Shown: positions 1 through 11,720, counted from the first letter of the stretch. The stretch is 64,000 nt of DNA from Marsupella aquatica (GCA_973895155.1 OZ316891.1:4340001-4404000); one strand, 5' to 3'. Notes: generated from the sequence alone by a model not told the origin. A program made the numbers and translations.

Positions 1-982
1 ACTTTGTGAATCTTCACATTCAATGACCTCATCTGGCAAATTGACGACAACCAACTACGGACATCTCAAAGCAGGAGAGACTAACAACCGCGGAAGAAGA
101 GGAAAAGCCTTTATTCAGTGGCACTAGAACATCTCTTTGGAATGATGCCAATTCACTTTAAAGCAAATCCACATAATTCTCTCGGCTTTGTAACAATTAA
201 GCAAGAATGTAACACTGTAAAGCAACACCATATTATTCCCGGTTTCAGAGTGCAGCATTTAAGGTCACAGAGGCACTATGGATTCCTTGCTCTGGATAAT
301 TTAAACCTGATTTTAATATCCACATTCCTCATGGAAGCAGGGAACGAAACAACATGAGGCAGTTATGATGGCAGCGGAGCCTTAAAACAGCTCGCTCAAT
401 TATAAGCTGGCGGTCTACTCAATAAGACTCTCACAAGGGCTCTCGTATATGCACCAATAGAAAGCTGAAAGTATAAACAAATTTGGTTGCCCAGGCTAGC
501 TAGGTTCGAGGTCTTCTCTGACTAAATTAAATCGAATTTGAGAGCCATGAACAAAAGTAGTCTACGGTGACAGTGGAGTTCCTGAGAAACAGGCATCGGC
601 CTGGAGGAGAGTGGTGTAAAGTTCCTGCGTCTAATCTGCTCAAGTGCTGGGCTTAATTACGGAGAACTATTCCCCCCTGACCTCCCTAGACTGCCGAACT
701 TTCATTGAGACGACGATTACAAGTAGATCTGAAAATCACATGTATTCAACTGCGAAAAAAGTGGGAGGTGCAAAGAAATTGATGTGAAAAACACTGACTA
801 AAAGACAAGTGGAAGCGCGCTTCTTAAAAAGGATAGGTGTCACACTGTGTACTTAGCGCTGAACTAAGCACTAAAATCTACAAGTAACCCTCTATATACT
901 CTCGAATTCAACCCTGCAAAAGAATGAACTAAGTACTCACCATCGAATGAATCTACCTCTACTCTAGTGTACTGATCTACAC
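1..982. other. Intergenic, no recognised gene
   Basis: Open frames here are short and resemble nothing I recognise. It lies 3' of the MYB/SANT-like gene, which is on the minus strand, so its terminator may be here. No repeat or RNA gene was seen. Confidence 0.5.
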
Positions 983-3648
983 CTAATCTAGGTCGATTGA
1001 ATCACCATCTTGTTGGTGAAGCCCAGACTCGGGATGTGTGGTGGAATCTGACATTGGATTCATCGCTGCAGTAGCACAGAGAACCTTCGGAATTATCCCA
1101 AGGAGGGTTTGCATCTCATCACATGTTCTGTTTGTCTTGATGAGCTCTGTCAACAATGCAAGTGTCTGTTGAGAGTTAATACACCGAAGTTGATGATCAT
1201 GCTCCACTTTTGCCTTCTTTGCTTCGTGCAATCTGGTGGATCTGTCCCTATCTCTGCTTTCTCGTGTTGTGTTCTCTCGCAATTCATTGGCATCTCGTGT
1301 AGCAGCTTCTCTTGCCTCCTTTGCTTCTCTGGCAGCAGCTTCCCTGAACTCTTTTCGTTCCCGCATGTCCTCTGATCTCCATTTATCCTTTGCTTCGATG
1401 ATCTGCTGCTTAAACACATTTTTCTCATTCAACTTCTCAAGGTAAACTTCGGCCAAATTAGGCCTGGATGTAGCTTGTGAGGGAACTGCCCTCCTTGGTG
1501 TTCCTCGTCGTGGGCCGTGTGGTGTTCCACGAGTTGACTGAGGCAAAGATCTGGGTGTTGCCTGAGAAGCATCGGGAGATCCTGTTCTCAGTGGTGTTGG
1601 CTCAGGTCCCTCTGGTCGAAGATAACCATGCGGTGGAGACACATCTTCTGTTGATTCAGGTTCCTCTGGTCGCTCTGAAAAATCATCCACGGGCTGTCCA
1701 TCAAGGCAGGATTCAGTCCTACATGGCATATTCGTAGTGACATCTGCAATCATAAATTCAAAGTTAAATACCACAATCTCCACCCGACAGACCCTAGGCT
1801 GGCCATCTCCATACGTTGGCGTCATTCCGTGAAGTCTACATTCGCGAAAACATGGCTCGAGGGCCCAACGAAAAGAGGTTAGCTAAGATCAGAGAAGATT
1901 GAGAGGCACGATCAAAGGGAATTATTTGAAGTATATAAAAAACTACGCCAGAAGGTCAAGCAAATAGACATTTCCTTACTATGCCTGAGAAGCGACTGGA
2001 ACTCTGGACACGACTTCTTCGCTGTCTAGTACATCTAACTACGCAAATATAGACGACTACTCCAATCCAGGAAAATCTGGGGGCTGCCGATGAGCTAAAA
2101 CAATGTTGATAACCTCCCTGTTACATCAATCTATGAGCTACGATAATTCGCAAAAGCCATATGAAGGTTTTCTCCTCGTCTCTTACAAACTTACACTATC
2201 GAGCTCCAGCTAACACTATCGGTTTGTAATTGAGATAGAGAAAACTCGCAACTGTGACGATAGGACTTTGCGCCCAAAATTTCATTGCTTGGCGAACCTT
2301 GCTTATGATGAATAGGGTCAGTTTCTACTCGAGCAATCTAATCGTTCATCTGTCTCACTGGCTTCTGGTCGATGGGAGGATTGGTGGTGGAGAAAGGGGG
2401 TCGTCCATCACCATGGATTACCGTGGGCAGTGAGCTTACCCGGACCAAAGTGTAATTGTGATTCTAAGTTCCAGAGTCCTAGATTGGAGCTTCGCCGGTA
2501 AGTAGAATGGATAATTGGCAGAAGGGACAATAGGCTCAGTAGTGGCAAATTGACCACGTGAAAGGTATAAACTGGCCCACTTTTGGCAAATTCATCACAG
2601 TTCCTGTAGACCCAGGTGACAATTAGGTTGTGATTGTGGCGAGTTTGACAGGCTGGTCCTCTAGGCCAGTAGCAGCTTGAAACTTGCATTCTAAACTTTC
2701 AAGCTCCATACGCGAACGGAGTCCTGATATACTAGTAGAAGCCATTTGCACAATCCTCTGATCTGACTTCACGGAGAGGTAATGTTGCCCGCACTGATAA
2801 CCACCATGATCACTGAGATGTACTGAGAAGCGACTGGAACTCTGGACATGACTTCTTTGCTGTCTGCCATGGCGACGTGGTGTTCCAAAGGGCGAAAATG
2901 CAGACGGTGGATTGTCGAGTGCCATCTCTCTCTCTCGCTTTGACTTCAGACAAATCACCAATCATGTAGAGTTAAGTCAGACATTGAATTTGTTACCTGA
3001 TGGCGTTGGAGCTGCGATGTGTGGAATTTCCTCAGCTTCACCACCATCATCGTCATCGGAGCCCTGATCCACAAATATTTCGGAATGTCCAGGCAATCCA
3101 ACACAACCTGTGCTAGGCGGGGACACATTCGCCCTGTGCCCATACAAGGCATGCATCCTCTCAAAATGAGGGCAGATTTTGTCAAGTTTGGCTTCGATAG
3201 TAATCCCCGCTCTTATTTCTTCCATGGTAACCCCAAATCCTGAGTCTCGCTTCATACCTAGAGCCTCCTTGTATTTAGCGACATATCTACCAAATCGTTT
3301 ACCCAGGTTGTCTCCATTTGCTACGAACGATGCAAAGCCTCTTGACTGAATCCAAACGAGCATCAGTCTAAAGACAGTTTTCTTATGTGGATGCTTGGTG
3401 GCTGCTCCCTTATCACGCACTCTGTCTCCTCCGTTCAGCATTGCAAAATTATCACCTTCCTCCAGCCATTCAACAATCAACAATAAGTTTGCCGGTGTGA
3501 GTTTGCGCCCTTCAGAGCTCCCTGCCTGGGTTGCGGGAGTAGTCACCATGGCTGGCAATTCGTGAATGTGCACTGATTGGGAATCCTGTGCTTCTTGACG
3601 CTCGTCAAACAGAGCGCGTTGTCTTGAACCCGACTGATGAAGCTCCAT
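983..3648 (-). CDS. MYB/SANT-like domain protein with charged coiled-coil tail, two exons
   Basis: I propose join(3648..2997, 1743..983). The donor CAG|GTAACA at 2997 and the acceptor TTGCAG at 1744 match in phase and rejoin as Ser-Asp, giving about 470 residues from the first ATG at 3648. The frame stays open upstream to 3822 and may have a further 5' exon. Residues ~49-174 have the look of SANT/trihelix-like modules, with the motifs LTPANLLLIVEWLEE and ICPHFERMHALYGHR. An acidic DDDDGGEAEE stretch follows. The second exon is rich in Pro/Thr/Arg, then a long Arg/Glu/Ala/Lys helix (EFREAAAREAKEAREAATR) that should form a coiled coil. This architecture occurs in expanded, partly transposon-linked plant families, so it may be a host regulator or a transposon accessory gene. 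Function is not known. A continuous 112-codon frame inside the intron (2623-2961) could be an alternative exon. Confidence 0.6.
1985..2871 (-). repeat. Direct repeat pair inside the intron
   Basis: A block around 1985-2034 recurs at about 2822-2871. Both contain GAAGCGACTGGAACTCTGGA followed by a near-identical CTTC/GCTGTCT stretch. Both copies lie in the single large intron of the MYB/SANT-like gene, which suggests a local duplication. Confidence 0.7.
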
Positions 3649-3721
3649 GTTCCTGCTATGTATGCTTGTCTTGTGTGATTCTTCGATAAATCTTCGAGGC
3701 TGAATTCCTGATTTCAAATCA

Positions 3722-3805
3722 GACGCTCCTCTTAGTGCAGCCGCGGCCCGCGGGGATGTGTCACTGAGGATTGAGGAAGACGCTCCTCTCAGTGCAGCCG
3801 CGGCC
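3722..3805 (-). repeat. Duplicated Ala-rich codons at the 5' end of the open frame
   Basis: GACGCTCCTCT(T/C)AGTGCAG at about 3722 recurs at about 3779, each followed by a CCGCGGCC (SacII-like) block. On the minus strand both encode an AAAALRGAS peptide, upstream of the first in-frame ATG. It may be coding only if an upstream exon or non-AUG start is used. Confidence 0.6.
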
Positions 3806-4022
3806 GTGAGCAAGTCATTCAAACGGAACCCCTACGTGGCACTTAAACACATTTGATAAACCCAGGTCTAACCCGTGCCGGGACTCCTTTTAGGTGCGAG
3901 GTAAAGTTCAGACCCCCGGTTTTTTGGGACCCGATTTTGGGTACCGGTGTTCAATATCGGGCGGCGACCATAGACATCCGGGTGACCGGAAGGAGTACTA
4001 TAACGCGCAGGGTTGAGACGCC

Positions 4023-4334
4023 CTATTGAGATACGATGTCGTTTGCTCCGAACTGTATGTCACTCAACGCGATGTGAGTACTCTCGAATAAGAAATCATT
4101 CCGAATGCAAAACTGCGCTGTTCCGAGGTTGACACTGTGAGTGCTCAGAGCTGTGAAGCCCAGAGGACTGTCGAGAATGGGATTGAAATTATTGCTTCCA
4201 ACATCACTAGCCAGATTTGTGATATCCGCAGTATTGATAGAGGTCTGGGTGTTGAAATTGCATGTAGCAGCTACTGCCGACGATACTAGGTAGCAAAGCA
4301 GCAGAACATGGAGGATACCCTTCGCGAAAACCAT
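4023..4334 (-). pseudogene. Small secreted Cys protein, C-terminally truncated paralogue
   Basis: The frame starts with a signal peptide (MVFAKGILHVLLLCYLVSSAVAA, cleavage likely after VAA). A conserved block follows, with CNFNTQ, PLGFTALSTHSVNLG, FCIRNDFLFESTH and FGANDI. The 5518-5929 copy on the other strand shares this block closely. Here the frame stops eight codons after the motif's start (GANDIVSQ), so the Cys-rich C-terminus found in the other copy is missing. ATC|GTATCT could be a splice donor, but I found no matching C-terminal exon between 3822 and 4022. I do not recognise the family. It is most likely an extracellular protein, now truncated. Confidence 0.6.
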
Positions 4335-5517
4335 GCTTCGGAGCCTGCGAGTGATGTGCTCGCCTGGAATCTGTGCAGCTCCTCCTTTCTTACAATCGTG
4401 TAGCGAGACGACCTCCTGTCGATGTGGCTCTAATCCTTATTTTGCTATTGAGTTGAGAACTCCGAAGTTACTAGAATGAACAGAGCGCTGGTCTTCAATG
4501 TACAGCTCGATTTGATTGATGACAAGTATTGATGTTCAGTCGGGTGTTCAGTGAAACGGGCGGCCATATATATATGAAAAGAGATGGAAACACCTCACAC
4601 AATTTAGAAGGTGAGCGCGGGGGAAGATGTCAAGGTGGGGGTGTGGGCGCTACTCAAAGCAAGGTAAGGCTGGCGCCGTGGTTACGAACTAGCACTGAAA
4701 CCTTGCTTCTGATGGACCTTCTTTGATGGCCTTCCGTTAACGCCAAAGCGTACAATTGAAACCAGAGGAAGATATGGGCTGTACGTGTGTACTACTAGAC
4801 AACTGTCATTCAGATTTTGGAGCTGACGAAGAGTTGTGGCTGCTGCCTACCGCAGAGTAAGGTCCCCTTCCAACAAAAGCTACATCTGTACATGAATTGT
4901 TACGAACGTAGAAAATCACGATGAGTGCTGTTCGCCTGTTGCTTCCTCTCCCTCAACAGTTTGTCCCCTCAAGTGAAGGTTCGCGGTTGAGACGTTTTCT
5001 CTGTGTATGGAAACACCTCAGGCTCGTTTATGACAAAACATGGTTTACCCTACTATGGAGACAAATTACTCATGTGCCATTTGCCCTCGGACGTCCGCAA
5101 AAGCTTCAACATCATCTTTAACCTTTGAGGAAATGGAAGGTCAGCTTGCCCCAATAAGCGTGAAGAATGGGACCCACTTTATGATCTACAGGATCTTTCG
5201 CGTGAGACTTTGACCAGATCGGCGAGCCGGACGCAATGCTGGGAAATGGGTGATTGCAGCCGCCGATCGCTTCGCCCGCAGTGGCATCTCTTCGAACCCC
5301 TATATATATATGAAGGTGGTCGTGTGATAGTGTTCCATCATCTTATTCTCAATCAGCAGCATTCTCAACCTTTCATGCAATAGTTCCGCGAGAAAAAATC
5401 GCTTCGTGGTATCATAGGTCAGTTAGCTTTGCCATTGGTAGCTCGTCGATTTTCTTAGAAGTAACAAGCTGCTGATTCTTGGCTCCCGAATTCGATAGTG
5501 ACACGAGACTCTTCAGC
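4335..5517. promoter_or_regulatory. Divergent intergenic region with two TATA-like boxes
   Basis: The two paralogues are transcribed away from each other across this spacer. CATATATATATG at 4565-4576 lies about 230 bp upstream of the minus-strand ATG. TATATATATA at 5301-5310 lies about 208 bp upstream of the plus-strand ATG. The similar spacing suggests that the core promoter was duplicated with the gene. No other element was identified. Confidence 0.45.
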
Positions 5518-5929
5518 ATGGGTTCCTTAACTCCGATCTTCCTCCTACTACTCCTCGGCTGCGTTGTCAGCTCTGGCATGGCAGCAGATTGCAACTCCAA
5601 CACGCAGAACTTCATCCGGACCAGCGATATCATGAGCGCTTCTAACAACATTGCCATCAACAATTTCAGCCCTCCGCTGGCGGATCCTCTAGGCTTCAAG
5701 CCGAGCCAAACGGAGTCCTTGACTTTCACTGGAACCGTCTTTTGTGTTCGGAATGACTTCATATTTGAGAGTACGCACGTCAAATTGAGCGACATCGCCT
5801 TCGGAGCGAACGACATCATAAAATCAATGTTGTACTGGGGATATCTGTCAAGGCGGGCAATTCACTATCACTGGTGATACTGGACTCACAGTGATCTTAT
5901 TTGTTCAGCCTGCTGGTACAACATGTTAG
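5518..5929 (+). pseudogene. Small secreted Cys protein with a one-base frameshift
   Basis: The ATG at 5518 opens a signal peptide (MGSLTPIFLLLLLGCVVSSG). The mature part has CNSNTQ, DPLGFKPSQTESLTFTG, FCVRNDFIFESTH and FGANDII. At about 5820 the frame runs into an A run and leaves the conserved path. Removing one A restores a continuation with CCTGDICQGG, a TGDTGLTV stretch and a terminal TTC before a TAG ending at 5929. That tail has four further Cys and looks like the true end of the protein, about 136 residues in all. Either the gene is frameshifted or one base is miscalled. The family is unknown to me; the product would be secreted and probably disulfide-bonded. The original annotation could equally end at 5877 in the unshifted frame. 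Confidence 0.65.
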
Positions 5930-7074
5930 CGAGTGCGGACTGGCAACAGCTTCGGGAAAAAATCCTGTTGGATCCACTCCGAACTTGTGGCACCATCAAG
6001 CTTGCTCTTCAGATCCTCTTGGACGCAGATTTCAGCTCCGATTCTCTAAACTCATTCGCGCTGCACAAATACTCGTAATCTCGACCAACCAGTACAATAC
6101 AGATCAGATTAGAATTTTTTATTTGTCACGAGCGAGGGAATAGAAATAATGTTCTTCTTACTGCATCAAAGTTTTAAGGCCCACTATGTAGCAGAGTCTA
6201 CTGTAATGTGAAATGTTTCAAGAATGTTATCTCAATCCTTTGATTAGTTCCTTATTGGAGCCAGGAACCGGTGAGCTAGCGTCGAATCGTTCCCCAACCT
6301 TCTTCCCGTTGTCCTTATTACGAAAATGAATTATTACAATGCGAGGTCCTCTTGCGGGTCCTCTACTCAGTCTGCTCTATTGATATCTTTTTCCCGCACC
6401 ACAAGTAGGCCCAATGAAGCATGGCTATAATTATGGCTTTGTTCATGAAACCCATAAACCTCTTCTCCTTGTTGAATCCTGAGTATTGATCACTCACATA
6501 AAACTTAACCAGATTTTTGGTTTCACCACTATGAACTATAGAGCTGACAGAGATCGATTGTTTGTGAAAGAACGTGAGAAAACTGGGGAGAAAACAAAGC
6601 CCACATTAACTCACATTAACTGATCATTCTTTTGAACAACACTCATCTCATCTCATCTCATCTCATGCTTTAAGGATATAACCCCATTAAACCTTTGACA
6701 GGTGGTCTGACCAGAGAGCCAAACAAAAACTAACCAGTTAAGCTCCATTCTAAGTTCAAATTTGAGTCAATGAACGTAGAGGGCTCTAAAGTTGCACTAC
6801 GTGGCAGAAACTGCTCGTTTACTTATTTGGCAACTTATATTGGGAGTAATGTCAAACTCCAGACAGGTTTGCAATTCTTGTGACGTTAGAGCAATGGAAC
6901 AACAGTGTTTACACTATCACAACCACTTACAAATCTGTTGTTGTTGTTGTTGGAATGCTACTTGGGATTAGGACTCTTTGCATCTTCCCCAGATGCTTAA
7001 TTTTTGCCTGAAAGTATGATAAGTACATATGGTTTTCTTTCATTATGAGTATACTAGCCCAATACTTGTGCATT
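5930..7074. other. Intergenic, no gene seen
   Basis: AT-rich sequence with a short (CATCT)n run near 6644-6666 and a TTGTTG run near 6941. No convincing coding potential. Confidence 0.5.
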
Positions 7075-7590
7075 GCACAAAAGATATTGAGGTGAGAAAA
7101 AATGTTAAGATGAAAAAACAAAATGTCAAAACAAAAAAAAATGTTGATGAGAGAGAAAAATATCGAGATGAAGAAAAGAGGTCAAAGTGAGAAAAATATG
7201 TCGAGGAGGGAAACATGGTGAGGTGAGAAAAACATGTAAAGATAATGAAAACATATCAAGGAGAGAAAAGATATTGAGGTTGAAGGAATGATGTTGGGGT
7301 GAGACAAAGATGTCAAAGTGAAACAAAGATGACAAGATGAGAAAAAGATAAAATGTCAAAGTGACAACAGCTTTCAAGGTGACAAAAATTGTCGAGGAGA
7401 GAAAAAATGTTGAGTGAGAGAAAAATGTAGAGAGTGAAAATAAAATGTCATGGTAAGGTAAAGATGTAAATGTGAGAAAAGAATGATGACAAGATGAAAA
7501 AAGATGGCAAGTTGAGGCAAAGATGTTGACGAGAGATAAATATGTGAAGATTAGAAAAATATGTTAAACTGAGAAAACATGTCAAGGCAA
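7075..7590. repeat. Purine-rich degenerate minisatellite
   Basis: About 500 bp of loosely repeated units of the form GAGAAAAANATGTCAAGGTGA, almost all purine on the plus strand. Frames on the minus strand give only low-complexity Phe/Ser/His/Leu. A related stretch lies at 33340-33545. Confidence 0.75.
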
Positions 7591-8937
7591 AACATGAAAT
7601 TATAAGCTTTACGATTGAGTCAAGTTATGTGTGATCTGGGCCATACATTTTTGTGGTCATGTTCAATAACATATGATCCATTGCACATAGAAATTTGAAA
7701 CGCGAGGCAACAGCCACCACATCATAGAGTCACAATTGAGTGACCCTGTGAGTGACAGGAAAAAATTCAGTTTTTTTAACCTAAATTTCTAGAGATATCT
7801 TATTTATATTGAAAGTATTTTCAAAAATTTTTTCAAAAGTTCTAATTTGAATAGAAATAGTTGAATTCTTAATCAACTTAATTATTTTCTTCATCTTGGG
7901 CAGGTGCAGGCAAGCTGAAGGGCATCTTGGATATATATTTATTTAGATGGGTATTTGGATAGATCTGACAGTATTAAAACATAATGTTTGATGAAAGATC
8001 AAAATTGGTTCAAACTTTTTTATTAGGGACAGGGTAATGTATTATAGTGGTAGAAAAAGATAGAGGGAGTAACACTTTATGCTTGCCATGGCTTCCTATG
8101 CATGGAGGTACCAACAGGAATCTTGTGTATTGGCAGCCCACTTTGCTTGCTTGGAAAAGAGTGTCATCTTCCCCTTCACACTAAATGTAATTAATTTTTT
8201 GTCTATTCCTCCTCTTTGTCTTTCCTTTTTTGGGCATGTAATTATTATTTTGTCTATTCCTTCTCTTTGTCACATTTTTTCCTTTTTTGGGCCCTGCAAA
8301 TTCAAAAGACTACCACTCTATAAGAGAGAGGGACCTAGTACTATAGTTCTTGATGGTCTCTCATATTTCTCCCTCCATACACGAGTTGACACGGTTGCCC
8401 TATAACTTGCACTATAACTGGTAAATGAACATAAATGGGTTGACACGGTTGCCCTATAACTGGTAAATGAAACATTAAGCCCCTTAATCCTATACATGAC
8501 TTGTATAGCATGACAGAACCAGGTTGAATTTATACAATGTTGTTATTATAAGCTCCCTACCTTGACAACTCTTTACAGAAACCTTTAACAGACTTTGCTA
8601 CTAGAATGGCCTGACACCAAAACAAAGCGTTTTCGGTGGAAATATCAATCCTAGGGTTCTTAGCCTAAACGCTATGTTCTTTAATAAACCGAAAGCATAT
8701 CAACATCTTGTGTCTTTCCTCAAATTACTTCCAACATTTCGGAGTGTAAACTTACTAGTCGTGAATTGAAGCTGAAATACTCTTGTGTCCCCGGTCAGCT
8801 GTAGTCCTTCTCGCTCCCCGGATTGGAATTGAAATGAATTGAATCACGCTATCCCATTAAATTGAGTGAAGGATACTTTTTGGAGGCTTAACCAGTAAAA
8901 ATCATGACGGCGCGAAGGAGGATTGCTGCATTTGCTA
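7591..8937. other. Intergenic, AT-rich; one short duplication
   Basis: No gene recognised. GGTTGACACGGTTGCCCTAT-type sequence occurs twice (about 8382-8405 and 8438-8460), followed each time by AACTGGTAAATGA, a local tandem duplication. Confidence 0.5.
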
Positions 8938-8966
8938 GGACGGGTTCTCCTGGTGAGAACCCGTCC
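8938..8966. repeat. Perfect 12-bp inverted repeat
   Basis: GGACGGGTTCTC, a five-base loop CTGGT, then the exact reverse complement GAGAACCCGTCC. It could form a GC-rich hairpin in DNA or RNA. No gene is attached to it. Confidence 0.8.
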
Positions 8967-9089
8967 CGTTGGAGATGACTTTGGTCAGCATCTCGATGTG
9001 CCTCATTGTTTTGGCTACTTTTGTTGCCAAGCCTCGTCGTCTAATATATTACCATTGTCTGACATGATCTCACTGTCCGAACTCGGGTT

Positions 9090-9310
9090 TGAACTTGTGA
9101 TCGTTCTCAACAGAGAGAATAAAAACAAAACAACTTTACACACATCAAAGGATTGAGAACAAATTTGAACTTGTGATCGTTCTTAACGGAGCGAACGGAA
9201 CAAAACAGAATAATTTTACACACATCAATTGATTGAGCAAATTTGTACTTGTGATCGTTCTCAACGGAGCGCAGAAAAACTGAACAATTTTTCACATCGA
9301 GAACAAACAT
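9090..9310. repeat. Three tandem copies of a ~77-bp unit
   Basis: The core ACTTGTGATCGTTCT recurs at about 9093, 9169 and 9247, each followed by a (T/C)AACRGAGMG stretch and a TTTTACACACATC-like tail. It lies about 380 bp past the 3' end of the SIN3-like gene. Confidence 0.8.
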
Positions 9311-9686
9311 GGAGAGAAGATGGTCTACAAATTGTCTTCTTTATCTCCAGCATTCTCAGACAAGAGAAAACGTCAGAAAATCTTATAGTGTTCTCGATCA
9401 ATATATACACGCTGCTGGGGAGGGAAAGATTTAGCTGAAATCCTCTCATCACCACAGGACAACGAGACATTTTGATTTCAAAAGAAAGCTGCTAAACGGA
9501 AAGCGCAGAGCTCGTAAGGCAGCGACACACGTGGTGCGTATAGAGACCCGCGGCATTTTACATTAGCAAGCATATGCTATCTAATTTACATAAGAAAAGA
9601 TAGCAGTCAATCAGAGAGAAACGACAGAGAATTCTGTCACAGAAGTTCATGGAGACATTTCCGGACCACGTTGGAGATTACAGCAT

Positions 9687-11720
9687 CTAGATAGAACACG
9701 CGCTCAATCGCTCCTTGTTCTGGTGCTTGAATTTAACGCTACGATGACCCAACGACTTTGAATAATTTTTCAACTGCACCATCGCCCATACTCTATCCAT
9801 CTCAATTCGATGTTGGGATAGTTCATGGTGCTTTTGTCGCAGACGACGGAGTACACTTGGCAGAGTTGTTGACGGATTTTTCCGTATGTCATCGATAATA
9901 TCCACTCCATGATCTTCATAGACGCGCCTGATGCATCTAAAATTAATAGCCGATAGATGATCGTCCAATACAAAGGTAGACAAAGACTCCTTGAATTCTG
10001 GATTCTGGATGTAGGCCACCAGTTCATTCACCCTCCGAGCTGTGGCAAGTTTTGATTCCAGTAACACGTAGAGCTCGGTTCGATCATCTTCGCAATTGAA
10101 GAGAATCTTCTGATGACGATTTTTCTCCATGTGCTTGGAAGAATTCGAGTCCCCATTTTCAACCGGCACAGATTCGCAGCAGTCGTTGAGGACTTCACGA
10201 TCTAACTCCGTCTGCTGGGTGCACAAGGGCGTCGGATAGTCCTTCGGCCGGAGGCGGTAGCCGGGTGTGCAGCTTTCCCACTGGGAAATGTCAAGGTGCG
10301 AGGTCCGCTTTTTTAGAGTTTTAATTTTGCTGGAAATTGGTGACGCCTTCCGGCCGGGGACATCTGACTGAGCGGCAACACCTGCAAGGCCATCTCTCTT
10401 CCTTTTTCTAAGTGGCCGCTGATCCTGCGCTATGTGGTCCTCCTGGTCGCAGTCTTGCTCTTTCCTTTCATGCTGTTGGTTCTTTTGCACCCTACTAGGT
10501 GTTTTCGCTGGAGTTGTGCTATCTCGCAAATCGATCTTTTCACTGCTGAAGTAGCAGTTGAGGTTTTGAGAACTACACAGCAAATCGTCAAGCTCAGCCA
10601 TGAGATCAGGATAAAGTCCTAAGATCTCGACAACGAGGCTTTGCAGCTCCGAACTGGTGATGATCTCTTTGCTGAACATGTTGACGCACTTGAGAAACTC
10701 CTCATAGAGTTCACGGTTCCAAAGCCGTTCCTTCACGTTTTCGAAGAAAACCTGCGCCTTACGTTCATTTTGGAGGTCTTTGTCATCGTTCCGTGGAGGA
10801 GACTGGTACTGGAATTCTTCTTCATCTTCCCAGTCCTCATGTTGCTTTCGGATGAGCCAATCGACCCGGCGAGCAGACTGTCTTGTGCACGATAACGTCG
10901 TCTGACAGACGACGAGAGTTTTGAACTTGCAATCATTTTCAGTATCTTTTGTAGCAGCTTCATTACCTGTCATGGCCTGTATGGAGTCGTCCATCTTGCC
11001 CTTTCCCTTCCTCTTCCGCTCAGCTTCAACCCTCTGCCCTGCTTGCTGAGACCGCGTGCCGGTGGTCGTCTCTCCCTCTGACCGAGACGCAAGGTTTGCA
11101 GCCGCTGGCTTGATCGCGGTAATATTGGACACCTGACCCTTATCCCGAAGAAAGTAACTGAAGTCCTCCAGCAGATCAGCATGCTGAGAGAAGAGATGCG
11201 ACACCTTTCGGTGTATTTCCTGATCTGGTAGACCTCTCTTCATGTAAACATTCACGATCCTACAAAATGCAATGTAGACATGATATTGGTTCTCAAAACG
11301 CGTCCTGACCTTTTGGACATAGGCCTTAGCCCTGTTGTATCGCTCGAGCAGGTCTTGGTTCTTTGCGATCATTTGCTTGCTCACGGCGATAGGACTTCTG
11401 TACCGCTCGGGGATCCATTGGTTGAAGCCAAGAAGGAGCCTTCCCTCGTGACCTTTAAGCAAAACTTTTGCTTTTTCCATCATCTCGAGAGGGCCAATTC
11501 GTTTGTAATGCAAGTCCTTCATGACTTTTTCAAGTTCATCATATTTGTCTTGGTCCTCCAAAGTATTCTTCACCCCGATCAGAAATTCTACGGCATTCTC
11601 CTCTGTCAAATGCGATGCTCCTCCTCCAGCAGAAACAGCAGCAGACTGAACCCCCGCCATCTCCTCGTTGAAGTAGACTGGCTTTTGCGACTTGCTGTTC
11701 TTGTCAAATTTTCTAGACAT
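9687..11720 (-). CDS. Short SIN3-like transcriptional corepressor (PAH1-PAH3 plus HDAC-interaction domain)
   Basis: A single open frame of 677 residues. PAH1 is at ~42-106 (VEFLIGVKNTLEDQDKYDEL), PAH2 at ~131-195 (AYVQKVRTRFENQYHVYIAF), PAH3 at ~321-385 (AQVFFENVKERLWNRELYEE). The SIN3 HDAC-interacting domain is at ~477-670 and shows DISQWESCTPGYRLRPKDYP, EVLNDCCESV, NCEDDRTELYVLLES and YSKSLGHRSVKFK. In the family, PAH domains bind repressor peptides and the last domain docks histone deacetylases, so the product should act in the nucleus. Plant SIN3-like proteins are usually about 1,300 residues and multi-exon; this one has no intron and stops at the end of the HDAC domain, lacking the conserved C-terminal region. 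It may be a retrocopy, a truncated duplicate or a real short form. The ~200-bp leader just before the ATG and the longer 5' region match that of the YUCCA gene. Confidence 0.9.
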   Translation of the reverse strand: MSRKFDKNSKSQKPVYFNEEMAGVQSAAVSAGGGASHLTEENAVEFLIGVKNTLEDQDKYDELEKVMKDLHYKRIGPLEMMEKAKVLLKGHEGRLLLGFNQWIPERYRSPIAVSKQMIAKNQDLLERYNRAKAYVQKVRTRFENQYHVYIAFCRIVNVYMKRGLPDQEIHRKVSHLFSQHADLLEDFSYFLRDKGQVSNITAIKPAAANLASRSEGETTTGTRSQQAGQRVEAERKRKGKGKMDDSIQAMTGNEAATKDTENDCKFKTLVVCQTTLSCTRQSARRVDWLIRKQHEDWEDEEEFQYQSPPRNDDKDLQNERKAQVFFENVKERLWNRELYEEFLKCVNMFSKEIITSSELQSLVVEILGLYPDLMAELDDLLCSSQNLNCYFSSEKIDLRDSTTPAKTPSRVQKNQQHERKEQDCDQEDHIAQDQRPLRKRKRDGLAGVAAQSDVPGRKASPISSKIKTLKKRTSHLDISQWESCTPGYRLRPKDYPTPLCTQQTELDREVLNDCCESVPVENGDSNSSKHMEKNRHQKILFNCEDDRTELYVLLESKLATARRVNELVAYIQNPEFKESLSTFVLDDHLSAINFRCIRRVYEDHGVDIIDDIRKNPSTTLPSVLRRLRQKHHELSQHRIEMDRVWAMVQLKNYSKSLGHRSVKFKHQNKERLSACSI

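Noticed and set aside
118-357. 79-codon frame at the left edge
   Set aside because: No recognisable features and a non-ATG start.
7126-7377. 83-codon minus frame rich in Phe and Leu that looks membrane-like
   Set aside because: Low-complexity translation of the purine-rich minisatellite.
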